Shown here piece by piece: positions 1 through 4,933 of a DNA stretch of 5,637 nt. The notes under the pieces were generated by a model. That model made no database searches. It was not told the DNA's origin and saw only the letters and a program-made list of their open reading frames with translations. Location of the stretch: the NCBI GenBank assembly GCA_013331625.1, contig DUGC01000005.1, positions 1-5,637 on the forward strand, written 5' to 3'. This DNA comes from Candidatus Iainarchaeum sp. (GTDB lineage Archaea > Iainarchaeota > Iainarchaeia > Iainarchaeales > Iainarchaeaceae). The position numbers and the translations under genes are program-made. The number at the start of each line of letters is the position of its first letter. Within the stretch, counting starts at the first letter, position 1.

Positions 1-254
1 TGGAGCACATTGGGGTTGTAATCATGCATGTGCGCTTTTTCCGATAGCTCCCTATAGGGCGTGCTCATGTATTCGCTTTTATTGAAGTCAAATGACTGGC
101 CGTCAAGGATCAGCTTAAAATCCGCGTGTGCGTGGTAGGTGCTTGAGTTGCTGTCAAAGTCCGTGCCCCCCTGCAAGCCCGCGCACCCTGAAAGCGCAAG
201 GAGCAATAGCGCAACCGGGGGGAAAAACAGGGCTTTCAATTCCCAAAATTCCAT
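1..254 (-). CDS. Partial putative lipoprotein with HxH motifs (C-terminus off the window)
   Basis: The frame is open from an ATG at 254 to the left edge, giving 84 residues of N-terminus. Residues 8-23 are hydrophobic and end in a lipobox, L21-S22-G23-C24, so Cys24 is probably lipid-modified and the protein anchored outside the membrane. The mature part begins with a short polar linker and then has H41-A-H43-A-D-F, a segment reading LILDGQSFDF, and H75-M-H77-D78. Paired HxH motifs suggest metal binding, but that is inference. The segment reminds me of a family of uncharacterised archaeal secreted proteins with HxHADF near the start and HxHD further on; I cannot name it. There is no Shine-Dalgarno sequence before the ATG, and a TATA-like element lies about 25 bases upstream, consistent with leaderless transcription. 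It is divergent from a cation transporter operon, which fits a metal-related role but does not prove one. Confidence 0.7.
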   Translation of the reverse strand, partial: MEFWELKALFFPPVALLLLALSGCAGLQGGTDFDSNSSTYHAHADFKLILDGQSFDFNKSEYMSTPYRELSEKAHMHDYNPNVL

Positions 255-273
255 TATATAATATGAAAAAACG

Positions 274-284
274 ATTTTATATTA
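274..284. promoter_or_regulatory. Shared TATA-like element for divergent leaderless transcripts
   Basis: The run ATTTTATATTA reads as a TATA box on both strands (TTTTATAT on plus, AATATAAAA on minus). Its centre near 279 is 26 bases from the plus-strand ATG at 305 and 25 bases from the minus-strand ATG at 254. That is the usual archaeal TATA-to-start distance. Neither start codon has a Shine-Dalgarno match, so both messages are probably leaderless. A second AT-rich element, ATTATATAATAT at 253-264, could be an alternative plus-strand TATA box with a leader of about 20 bases. Confidence 0.5.
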
Positions 285-304
285 CGTTAGTGCCTGTTTA
301 ATCT

Positions 305-847
305 ATGAATTTTTTCGACCACAATTTCAGGGAGATATTCTTTTCACAGGTGGTTTCAATTGCAGGCGGCCTCATCGCCGGCCTTGCGCTGGCATTCTAC
401 ACAGACCGCCTTCTCCTGATCCCGGGGCTTTTCGTGATCCTTCCGGGCTTTCTTGAGATGCGCGGCAATATCAGCGGCTCTTTTGCCTCGCGCCTAAGTT
501 CCGGCCTGTTCCTCAAGGTAATTGATGCGGGCCGGATAAACACGCGCCTCATCCGCAGCAACCTTGTGGCATCTTTTGCCCTTGCAATCATTGTTTCAAT
601 GGTCCTTGGGGTGCTTGCCCTTGCATTCAATTATTTTGTTTCAGGGGTATTTTTGTGGAAAATTGTCCTTCTCCCGCTGCTTGCAGGGATTATTGCAAAC
701 GCAATCGAGATCCCCCTTGCGCTCATGGCTACTTTTTACCTCTTCCATATAGGCCATGACCCGAACAATATAATCGGGCCTTTCCTTACAACAACAGGGG
801 ACATTGTGAGCATATTTGCACTCCTTATAGCGCTGGTGGTAATTTGA
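305..847 (+). CDS. MgtE/SLC41-type divalent cation transporter, first half-size subunit
   Basis: This 180-residue integral membrane protein matches one MgtE-type channel domain, without the cytoplasmic N and CBS domains of bacterial MgtE. About five hydrophobic segments are visible. Two family signatures are present: L46-P47-G48 followed by G54-N55-I-S-G-S-F-A-S-R-L, matching the MgtE P-x-x-x-x-x-GN-x-x-S region, and D152-P153-N-N with P159 and T-T-T-G-D166, matching the DP...P..T...D region whose aspartate lines the Mg2+ pore in MgtE. The likely role is Mg2+ or another divalent cation passing through a pore formed together with the next gene product. The ATG at 305 sits 26 bases after a TATA-like element. 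The stop overlaps the next start, so the two genes are co-translated. Ion specificity cannot be read from sequence. Confidence 0.85.
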   Translation: MNFFDHNFREIFFSQVVSIAGGLIAGLALAFYTDRLLLIPGLFVILPGFLEMRGNISGSFASRLSSGLFLKVIDAGRINTRLIRSNLVASFALAIIVSMVLGVLALAFNYFVSGVFLWKIVLLPLLAGIIANAIEIPLALMATFYLFHIGHDPNNIIGPFLTTTGDIVSIFALLIALVVI

Positions 848-1527
848 ACGGGGAAAAAGGCCACAACCTCCAGATTGAAAAGGTCCTCTCGTACTCATAC
901 CCGCACCTCTCAAGGCATGCAGTCCACAAAAGGCCGATATCGAAAAAAACCGCCTTTTATATCCACGAGTATGGCCCCCATAGCCATATTGTGCATGTAA
1001 TAATGAAGGAGAGCATGAGGGTCCTGCTTTTAGCCTCAGTGATAAGCTCGCTTGGCGGCCTTGCGCTCGAAAACATCCGCTCATCATTCCTTGCAGTCGG
1101 CGCGCTTGTAGTGCTGTTGCCCATGATGAACAACATGATTGGCAATTATGGCGTGATAATTTCCTCGCGCTTCTCAACCCTCCTCCATGAGGGCAGGGTG
1201 GGGGCGGATTTTTGGAAAAGCGCTGAAGTGCGCATGATGCTGCTTCAGGTGATGGTTATTGCCGCAATCACTTCCCTGCTGGCAGCAGTTTTTGCCGTGG
1301 CGTTCACAGGGCCTTTTGACATTGCGCTTTTTGCAAAGATCGCGCTGGTTTCAATTGCGGGAGTTGGCATAATCGTCCTCCTGCTCTTTTTTGTTGCAAT
1401 CATTGCAGGGCTGCATTTTTATAAAAAAAAGGAGGACCCCAACAACTTCCTGATCCCCATTACAACTTCAATTGCCGATTTCGGGAACATGTTGCTGCTC
1501 TCAGCGCTCGTTGTGCTTTTTTTCTAA
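844..1527 (+). CDS. MgtE/SLC41-type divalent cation transporter, second half-size subunit
   Basis: The TTG start at 844 shares the four bases TTGA with the stop of the preceding gene, and GGTGGT (about 836-841) just upstream can act as a weak Shine-Dalgarno site, so translational coupling is likely. The product has 227 residues. Residues 1-56 form a soluble, histidine-rich extension (His at 7, 21, 25, 28, 41, 46, 48, 51) absent from the first subunit. The rest is a second MgtE channel domain: L92-P93 followed by G100-N101, and D198-P199-N-N followed by P205, T207-T208 and D212. Two such domains as separate polypeptides reproduce the duplicated arrangement of SLC41 or an MgtE dimer, so a heteromeric channel is the simplest reading. 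The His-rich extension may be a metal-sensing or gating element, but that is inference. A start further in, at M54 or M58, would remove this extension; the overlap argues for TTG. Confidence 0.82.
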   Translation: MNGEKGHNLQIEKVLSYSYPHLSRHAVHKRPISKKTAFYIHEYGPHSHIVHVIMKESMRVLLLASVISSLGGLALENIRSSFLAVGALVVLLPMMNNMIGNYGVIISSRFSTLLHEGRVGADFWKSAEVRMMLLQVMVIAAITSLLAAVFAVAFTGPFDIALFAKIALVSIAGVGIIVLLLFFVAIIAGLHFYKKKEDPNNFLIPITTSIADFGNMLLLSALVVLFF

Positions 1528-1556
1528 AGGCTGCCATCGATTTTCCGCCACTTTTT
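1517..1556 (+). terminator. T-rich probable terminator after the transporter operon
   Basis: Three T runs follow one another: seven T at 1517-1523 within the last codons, four at 1541-1544 and five at 1552-1556. Archaeal RNA polymerase often terminates at such T tracts without a hairpin. I see no convincing stem, so this rests on the T runs alone. Confidence 0.3.
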
Positions 1557-1578
1557 GGTTTCAATCAGGAATAAAAAC

Positions 1579-1613
1579 AAGTATGAATATCAAATTAATT
1601 GCAATGAATACTT
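1579..1613. promoter_or_regulatory. AT-rich inverted repeat upstream of purE (promoter/operator candidate)
   Basis: AAGTAT at 1579-1584 is repeated inverted as ATACTT at 1608-1613. The 23 bases between them include the palindrome ATTGCAAT (1598-1605), and TGAAT occurs twice (1584-1588 and 1605-1609). The block is strongly AT-rich and lies 33-67 bases before the purE ATG, where a promoter and a regulator site would be expected. No regulator is recognised. Confidence 0.3.
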
Positions 1614-1645
1614 ATTGATCGGATGTCGGGTGCGGGGGCATAATT

Positions 1646-2143
1646 ATGAAAGCGGGGCAAATTGCCGGTTCAGGGATTTTGGTTGGCATCATTATGGGGT
1701 CGAAGAGCGATCTTGAGGTAATGAGGGCCGCATCCGGGGTTTTGAAGGAGTTTTCAGTTGATTGCGAGATGAAGGTGATTTCGGCCCACCGCGCCCCGAA
1801 GCTTTTGGCGGATTATGCGCAAGGGGCGGCAGGACGAGGCATTGAGGTGCTGATTTGCGGCGCCGGCGGGGCCGCGCACCTTCCCGGCATTACAGCCGCG
1901 CTCACAAGGCTTCCCGTGATAGGCGTTCCGATTGAATCCAGGTCACTAAAAGGCCTTGATTCTCTCCTCTCCATCGTGCAGATGCCTTCAGGCGTTCCCG
2001 TTGCAACTGTCGGCATTGACAGTGCAAAGAATGCGGGGCTTTTGGCTTTGCGCATCCTTTCAGTAAAGTACCCGCAGCTTGCGGAAAAAATGGACGCCTA
2101 CAGGGCCACGCTTGAAAAGCAGGTGCGCGAAACGGTTATCTGA
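1646..2143 (+). CDS. purE: N5-carboxyaminoimidazole ribonucleotide mutase (PurE, class I)
   Basis: PurE catalyses the carboxylation step that yields 4-carboxy-5-aminoimidazole ribonucleotide in de novo purine synthesis; class I enzymes move the carboxyl group from N5-CAIR. The 165 residues match the family from end to end: G14-I-I-M-G-S-K-S-D22 binds the substrate phosphate, S46-A-H48-R-A-P is the conserved catalytic region, and G72-A-G-G-A-A-H-L-P-G81 plus Q112-M-P-S-G-V-P118 complete the active site. The SAHRAP and [10 protein letters not shown] forms point to class I. The start is ATG 1646, with a G-rich stretch at 1634-1638 as a weak ribosome site. It adds about ten residues before the usual family start, so the in-frame TTG near 1679 is an alternative. 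No purK or other purine gene is adjacent, so the carboxylating partner must lie elsewhere or be dispensed with. Confidence 0.95.
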   Translation: MKAGQIAGSGILVGIIMGSKSDLEVMRAASGVLKEFSVDCEMKVISAHRAPKLLADYAQGAAGRGIEVLICGAGGAAHLPGITAALTRLPVIGVPIESRSLKGLDSLLSIVQMPSGVPVATVGIDSAKNAGLLALRILSVKYPQLAEKMDAYRATLEKQVRETVI

Positions 2144-2427
2144 AAAAATTGCATGTTTTCCTTCAATTCGCTTTTGCTGCTCCCTTTGGGATCGCCCCGG
2201 TACTCTTCCAAAAGCGCTGCATGATACAAAATAAGGAAACCGGGTGCAATAGAAGCCCTGGCCTGATTCCTGCGGTCAAATGCTGGCAGCGAATATTCAT
2301 TCCGGCGCTTGGCGGCGGCATCCTCAGCGTCAAAGAATTTGTTCAAATCAAGGGCGCAAAATACTGCACGCTCGTTGGCGGAGCACATATGGCTCCCGCA
2401 GGCATCATATTGCTTTTTGCGCCGCAC
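2098..2427 (-). CDS. Doubtful hypothetical ORF between purE and arsR
   Basis: This stretch lies between the purE stop (2143) and the arsR promoter and contains no recognised gene. The best minus-strand frame starts at GTG 2427, encodes 109 residues and overlaps the 3' end of purE antisense by 46 bases. Its first 90 or so residues have believable composition, with charged stretches such as [15 protein letters not shown] and [14 protein letters not shown], and ordinary codons. I recognise no family. A plus-strand frame (2149-2439, 96 residues) is also open and equally unrecognised, so open frames here may simply reflect composition. The TATA element at 2441-2450 lies about 20 bases before the GTG on the minus strand, a little close. 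It could be a degraded gene at the left border of the arsenic cluster. Confidence 0.2.
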   Translation of the reverse strand: MRRKKQYDACGSHMCSANERAVFCALDLNKFFDAEDAAAKRRNEYSLPAFDRRNQARASIAPGFLILYHAALLEEYRGDPKGSSKSELKENMQFFQITVSRTCFSSVAL

Positions 2428-2440
2428 CTGCCTGCATAGC

Positions 2441-2450
2441 TATTTATATA
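2441..2450 (+). promoter_or_regulatory. TATA box of the arsR-arsM-acr3 operon
   Basis: TATTTATATA at 2441-2450 is a near-ideal archaeal TATA box. Its centre is about 27 bases before the arsR ATG at 2474, so the message probably begins at or next to the start codon. No Shine-Dalgarno sequence precedes that ATG, in agreement with a leaderless transcript. Confidence 0.6.
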
Positions 2451-2454
2451 TTTG

Positions 2455-2468
2455 CATATACGAATATG
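2455..2468. promoter_or_regulatory. Palindromic ArsR operator candidate
   Basis: CATATACGAATATG is palindromic at 12 of 14 positions (arms CATAT/ATATG around a central CG). It sits between the TATA box and the arsR start, over the expected transcription start region. ArsR/SmtB repressors bind AT-rich palindromes of this kind as dimers and usually control their own operon, so repression released by As(III) is the expected logic. The protein-site match is inferred from position and symmetry. Confidence 0.5.
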
Positions 2469-2473
2469 TTATC

Positions 2474-2755
2474 ATGGAAAGAAGGATGAAACTGCTAAAG
2501 GCGCTTGCCGATGAAACCCGCTTGAAAATAGTGCAATGCCTGTTGGGCGGGGAGCAATGTGCCTGTTCAATAGTCCCGTCCATTGGGAAAGCACAGCCAA
2601 CTGTTTCTCGGCACCTTAAAATTTTAGAAGAGGCAAAAGTTTTGGAATCCAGAAGGAAAGGAATAAACATCTGGTATAAAATCAAAAGCAAGGATGCTAT
2701 AAAAATAACGCTGCTTTTAGGAATTAAAAAAATAAACCTGAAAAGGGGCTGTTAA
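2474..2755 (+). CDS. arsR: ArsR-family arsenic-responsive repressor
   Basis: This 93-residue protein has the length and layout of an ArsR/SmtB winged-helix repressor. A-D13-E-T-R-L-K-I-V (12-20) is the typical first conserved helix. Q41-P-T-V-S-R-H-L-K-I-L (41-51) is the DNA-recognition helix, followed by the beta-wing around R60-R-K-G-I-N-I-W-Y68. Cys29-A-Cys31 lies at the position of the ELCVCDL metal-binding motif of classical As(III) sensors; Cys22 and the C-terminal Cys93 are further thiols that could complete the site. The start is ATG 2474, chosen over upstream in-frame sequence because it is 27 bases from the TATA box and begins where the family begins; M5 (2486) is a less likely alternative. 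It is first in the operon and ends three bases before arsM, so it most likely represses itself and the arsenic genes behind it. Confidence 0.92.
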   Translation: MERRMKLLKALADETRLKIVQCLLGGEQCACSIVPSIGKAQPTVSRHLKILEEAKVLESRRKGINIWYKIKSKDAIKITLLLGIKKINLKRGC

Positions 2756-2758
2756 ACA

Positions 2759-3514
2759 ATGGAAAAGGAAAGCATAAAAAGAATTGTGAAAGAAAGCTAC
2801 AAGAAAATTGCCGAGTCCGGTGAAAATGGGTGTGGTTGCGCCTGCGGATGCACTGGGCAAGACAAGGAACAAATCTCTGCGAGCCTGGGTTATTCGGATG
2901 CTGAAATAAACATGGTTCCGGAAGCAAACCTCGGGCTTGGCTGCGGAAACCCAATCGCACTCGGGGAAATAAAAGAGGGGATGTCGGTTTTGGATTTAGG
3001 CTCTGGCGGCGGCATTGACTGCTTTCTGGCTGCAAAAAAAGTCGGGCCAAAAGGGAAAGTCATTGGCGTTGACATGACTGAAAAAATGATTCAGTTGGCA
3101 CAAAGAAACGCAAAAAAATACGGCTTTGAAAATGTGGAATTCCGTTTAGGGGATATCGAAGAACTGCCGGTTGAGAATAATTCGGTTGATGTCGTTATCA
3201 GCAACTGCGTAATCAACCTTGCCCCTGACAAGTCAAAAGTGTTCAGGGAAGCACACAGAGTACTGAAAAATGGCGGCCACTTTTTCGTTTCAGACATTGT
3301 TTTGCTAAAAGAACTCTCTGAATGGCAACGCGAAGACAAAGAGCTCATCGCAGGATGCGTTGGCGGAGCAATAATGCGCGACGAATATTTAAAACTTGTA
3401 ATTGGCGCAGGATTTGATGTAAAAGTCATTGGAGAAGACATTGCAATTAGCAAGCGGCAATACAATGGAATGCCGCTTGAAAGCCTCAGGATAGCAGCGC
3501 AAAAACAAAGTTGA
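2759..3514 (+). CDS. arsM: Arsenite S-adenosylmethionine methyltransferase ArsM
   Basis: ArsM transfers methyl groups from S-adenosylmethionine to As(III), giving methylated and volatile arsenicals in the cytoplasm. The 251-residue protein has the Rossmann methyltransferase motif V77-L-D-L-G-S-G-G-G85, the acidic D105 of G-V-D-M-T, and G131-D-I-E-E-L-P137. The three cysteines needed for As(III) binding are present in their family contexts: Cys62 (L-G-L-G-C-G-N-P), Cys150 ([11 protein letters not shown]) and Cys200 (G-C-V-G-G-A). Residues 25-31 are an extra C-G-C-A-C-G-C run near the N-terminus that could bind additional metal or donate arsenic to the site. It starts three bases after arsR, with a G-rich AAAAGGGG about ten bases upstream. 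The shorter C-terminal region is typical of microbial ArsM. Confidence 0.95.
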   Translation: MEKESIKRIVKESYKKIAESGENGCGCACGCTGQDKEQISASLGYSDAEINMVPEANLGLGCGNPIALGEIKEGMSVLDLGSGGGIDCFLAAKKVGPKGKVIGVDMTEKMIQLAQRNAKKYGFENVEFRLGDIEELPVENNSVDVVISNCVINLAPDKSKVFREAHRVLKNGGHFFVSDIVLLKELSEWQREDKELIAGCVGGAIMRDEYLKLVIGAGFDVKVIGEDIAISKRQYNGMPLESLRIAAQKQS

Positions 3515-3525
3515 AAGTGACGGTT

Positions 3526-4577
3526 ATGGGGGCCGGGGAAAAGCTTTCATTTTTGGATAAGCATCTCACTGCCTGGATTTTTGTGGCAATGGCGTTAGGC
3601 ATAGCTCTTGGCGCATTTGCCCCGAGTTTTGCGGTGTTGCTTTCGGGTATGCGGTAGGCACTACATCAATCCCGATTGCTCTCGGCCTCATTCTCATGAT
3701 GTACCCGCCGCTTGCTAAGGTGAGGTATGAAAAGCTTGGCGATGTGTTCAAGGACAGGAAAATAGTGGCGCTTTCTCTTGCACAGAATTGGGTGGTTGGG
3801 CCAATTCTCATGTTTGTGCTGGCGGTAATTTTCCTTCATGACAAGCCGGAATACATGATTGGGCTCATAATGATAGGGTTAGCCCGCTGCATTGCAATGG
3901 TTTTGGTCTGGAACGAGCTTGCCAGGGGGCACACGGATTATGCGGCCGGCCTTGTTGCGTTCAACAGCGTTTTCCAAGTCATTTTCTACACGATTTATGC
4001 GTGGATATTTGTTACAATTCTCCCGCCCCTGCTTGGGCTTGCAGGAAGCATTGTAAACGTCAGCCTCTGGCAGGTGGCAGAAAGCGTATTCATCTATCTC
4101 GGCATACCGGCAATTGCAGGAGCCGCAACGCACCGTTTTCTGGTAAAAAGGAAGGGCGAAGAATGGTACTACAAAAAATTCATCCCAAAAATAAGCCCCT
4201 TGGCGCCCATCTTCCTGCTGTTCACAATAGTTGTTATGTTCAGCCTCAAAGGAAGCCTCATCCTGCAAATGCCATTTGATGCCGTCCGAATCGCGATTCC
4301 GCTGCTGCTTTACTTTGTGCTGATGTTTTTCATCAGTTTCTTCATGGGAAAGAAACTCGGCGCCGATTACCCAAAAACGGTAACACTTTCATTTACCGCT
4401 GCAAGCAACAACTTCGAACTTGCCATAGCTGTAGCCGTGGCAGTATTCGGAATAGATTCAGGGGTTGCTTTTGCTGCAGTGATAGGCCCCCTCATCGAGG
4501 TGCCTGTGATGATAAGCCTTGTTGACGTATCTTTATTGCTCAATAAGGGTTTTTCTAACAGGAAACTGGCCCTATAA
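3526..4577 (+). CDS. acr3: ACR3-family arsenite efflux permease, frame broken by one missing base
   Basis: ACR3 permeases of the BART superfamily export arsenite across the membrane using about ten helices. The N-terminal frame from ATG 3526 (GTGA at 3517-3520 upstream as ribosome site) reads like an ACR3 start, [13 protein letters not shown], but meets TAG at 3655-3657. The rest continues in the next frame from TAT 3648 ([11 protein letters not shown]) to the stop at 4577. Adding one base at the GGG run (3645-3647) joins them into about 350 residues, the normal size, and gives exactly the 11 residues between the FxP proline and GTTSIPI that I recall in intact ACR3. Key residues survive: the arsenite-binding Cys in G-L-A-R-C122-I-A-M, and Glu298 in N-N-F-E-L-A, both in reconstructed numbering. 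It follows arsM by 11 bases. The internal ATG 3696 would give 293 residues lacking the first helix. The break may be a sequencing error, a real mutation or, less likely, programmed. Confidence 0.88.
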
Positions 4578-4650
4578 TCAATAAGGGGTATTTTGAAGCA
4601 TTCCGCGCTTTTTCCGGTTCCTTTGTTCCCAAAATGATCCCGATTTTCAT
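4555..4650 (-). pseudogene. Truncated DsrE-family gene remnant
   Basis: From ATG 4650 on the minus strand the frame reads MKIGIILGTKEPEKARNA and then runs into unrelated sequence antisense to the ACR3 end, stopping at 4555 after 31 codons. The opening is very close to the start of DsrE/DsrF-like proteins as I remember it (MKIGIIxxTxEPEKAWNAFRF), differing at the tryptophan (R16) and the following phenylalanine (S19). Intact relatives have about 110-120 residues, so only the first strand and the start of the first helix remain. DsrE-fold proteins handle sulfur or thiols, and I recall some near arsenic genes. The breakpoint is near 4590, just beyond the ACR3 stop, suggesting a deletion or insertion joined the arsenic operon to this gene. 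GGCGATGGG just upstream could have been its ribosome site. Confidence 0.5.
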
Positions 4651-4668
4651 CCCATCGCCAGACTTTTC

Positions 4669-4697
4669 AAAAATAATTGTGGGGCCTCAGTCCGCCC
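4669..4697 (-). terminator. GC hairpin plus T tract, minus strand
   Basis: Read on the minus strand, GGGC (4697-4694) and GCCC (4685-4682) can pair around an eight-base loop, followed closely by CACAATTATTTTT ending in five T at 4669. This resembles an intrinsic terminator for transcripts coming from the right. The stem is only four pairs, so the call is tentative. The T-rich part is also half of a repeated motif found again at 5560-5572. Confidence 0.3.
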
Positions 4698-4740
4698 ATC
4701 GGCAGTTTCGTCTGCTGGGTGCGATGGGGGCATCAGGTCA
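4669..4740 (+). repeat. Intergenic repeat, copy A1
   Basis: The copy opens with AAAAATAATTGTG (4669-4681), then after six bases CAGTCCGCCCATC (4688-4700), and closes with CATCAGGTCA (4731-4740). The same three blocks in the same order and orientation form copy B at 5560-5630. This copy also holds a longer imperfect stem: CCCATCG (4695-4701) pairs with CGATGGG (4722-4728), with GCAG/CTGC (4702-4705/4712-4715) inside, a six-base loop TTTCGT and a six-base bulge at 4716-4721. No coding frame is convincing here. Confidence 0.55.
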
Positions 4741-4769
4741 GCCGTGCTCGCGCGGCCCGCAATGTAGCC

Positions 4770-4859
4770 TCAGCCTGCCCATCTATCGTCATCGTCCCTG
4801 AATGGAAACTCGGAATCATCGTCAGGTGAACATTTATACTGGTTATAGATGTTACTCAC
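4770..4859 (-). CDS. Possible 29-residue ORF over repeat copy A2
   Basis: A minus-strand frame from GTG 4859 to TGA 4772-4770 would encode a 29-residue peptide beginning MSNIYNQYKCSPDDDSEF and ending FRDDDDRWAG. The frame is open upstream to a TAA. The acidic, tryptophan-containing tail looks protein-like, and the other repeat copies also end in RWAD or DDDRWAN in one frame. Against it, the conserved ACCTGACGATGA block lies in different frames in copies A2 and B, there is no ribosome site and I recognise no family. It may be the 3' end of a lost gene or chance reading of a DNA repeat. Confidence 0.15.
   Translation of the reverse strand: MSNIYNQYKCSPDDDSEFPFRDDDDRWAG
4771..4828 (+). repeat. 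Intergenic repeat, copy A2
   Basis: CAGCCTGCCCATC (4771-4783) continues into GCCCATCTATCGTCAT (4777-4792), which is identical to 5586-5601, and closes with TCATCGTCAGGT (4816-4827), identical to 5617-5628. The copy lacks the AAAAATAATTGTG block of A1 and B. Spacing between the shared blocks differs from copy B by about eight bases, so copies vary by small insertions or deletions. Confidence 0.55.
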
Positions 4860-4930
4860 TTTCTTGGGCAAAACTCGCCAATACAGAAGCCATTAGGCGG
4901 CGAAGTGGTTAAATTCTGTGCGTTTGGTGG
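4831..4930. other. Non-coding stretch between repeat A2 and the 204-residue gene
   Basis: This covers the rest of the 356-base gap after ACR3 that the remnant and repeats do not fill. It holds TTTATA at 4833-4838, which on the minus strand reads TATAAA and could start a transcript near 4811 running through both repeats to the hairpin and T tract at 4669. Apart from that and the start of the doubtful 29-codon frame I see no gene. A GCGGCGAAGTGGTTAAATT stretch near 4897-4915 looks slightly like a tRNA D-arm but no cloverleaf follows. Confidence 0.3.
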
Positions 4931-4933
4931 GCA

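Noticed and set aside
641..1177. 178-codon minus-strand open frame across the MgtE genes
   Set aside because: Antisense to two clear membrane protein genes; its composition (rich in Arg, Cys, Ser) is typical of a shadow frame.
2309..2473. Upstream extension of the arsR frame giving a 148-residue protein
   Set aside because: The extra 55 residues have no ArsR similarity and would cross the TATA box and operator; ATG 2474 fits family length and promoter spacing.
3696..4577. Treating ACR3 as a complete 293-residue gene starting at 3696
   Set aside because: The first helix and GTTSIPI region are encoded just upstream in adjacent frames, so the true gene starts near 3526 and is frame-broken.
4895..4930. 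tRNA-like fragment GCGGCGAAGTGGTTAA
   Set aside because: No anticodon arm, T-arm or acceptor stem can be formed around it.
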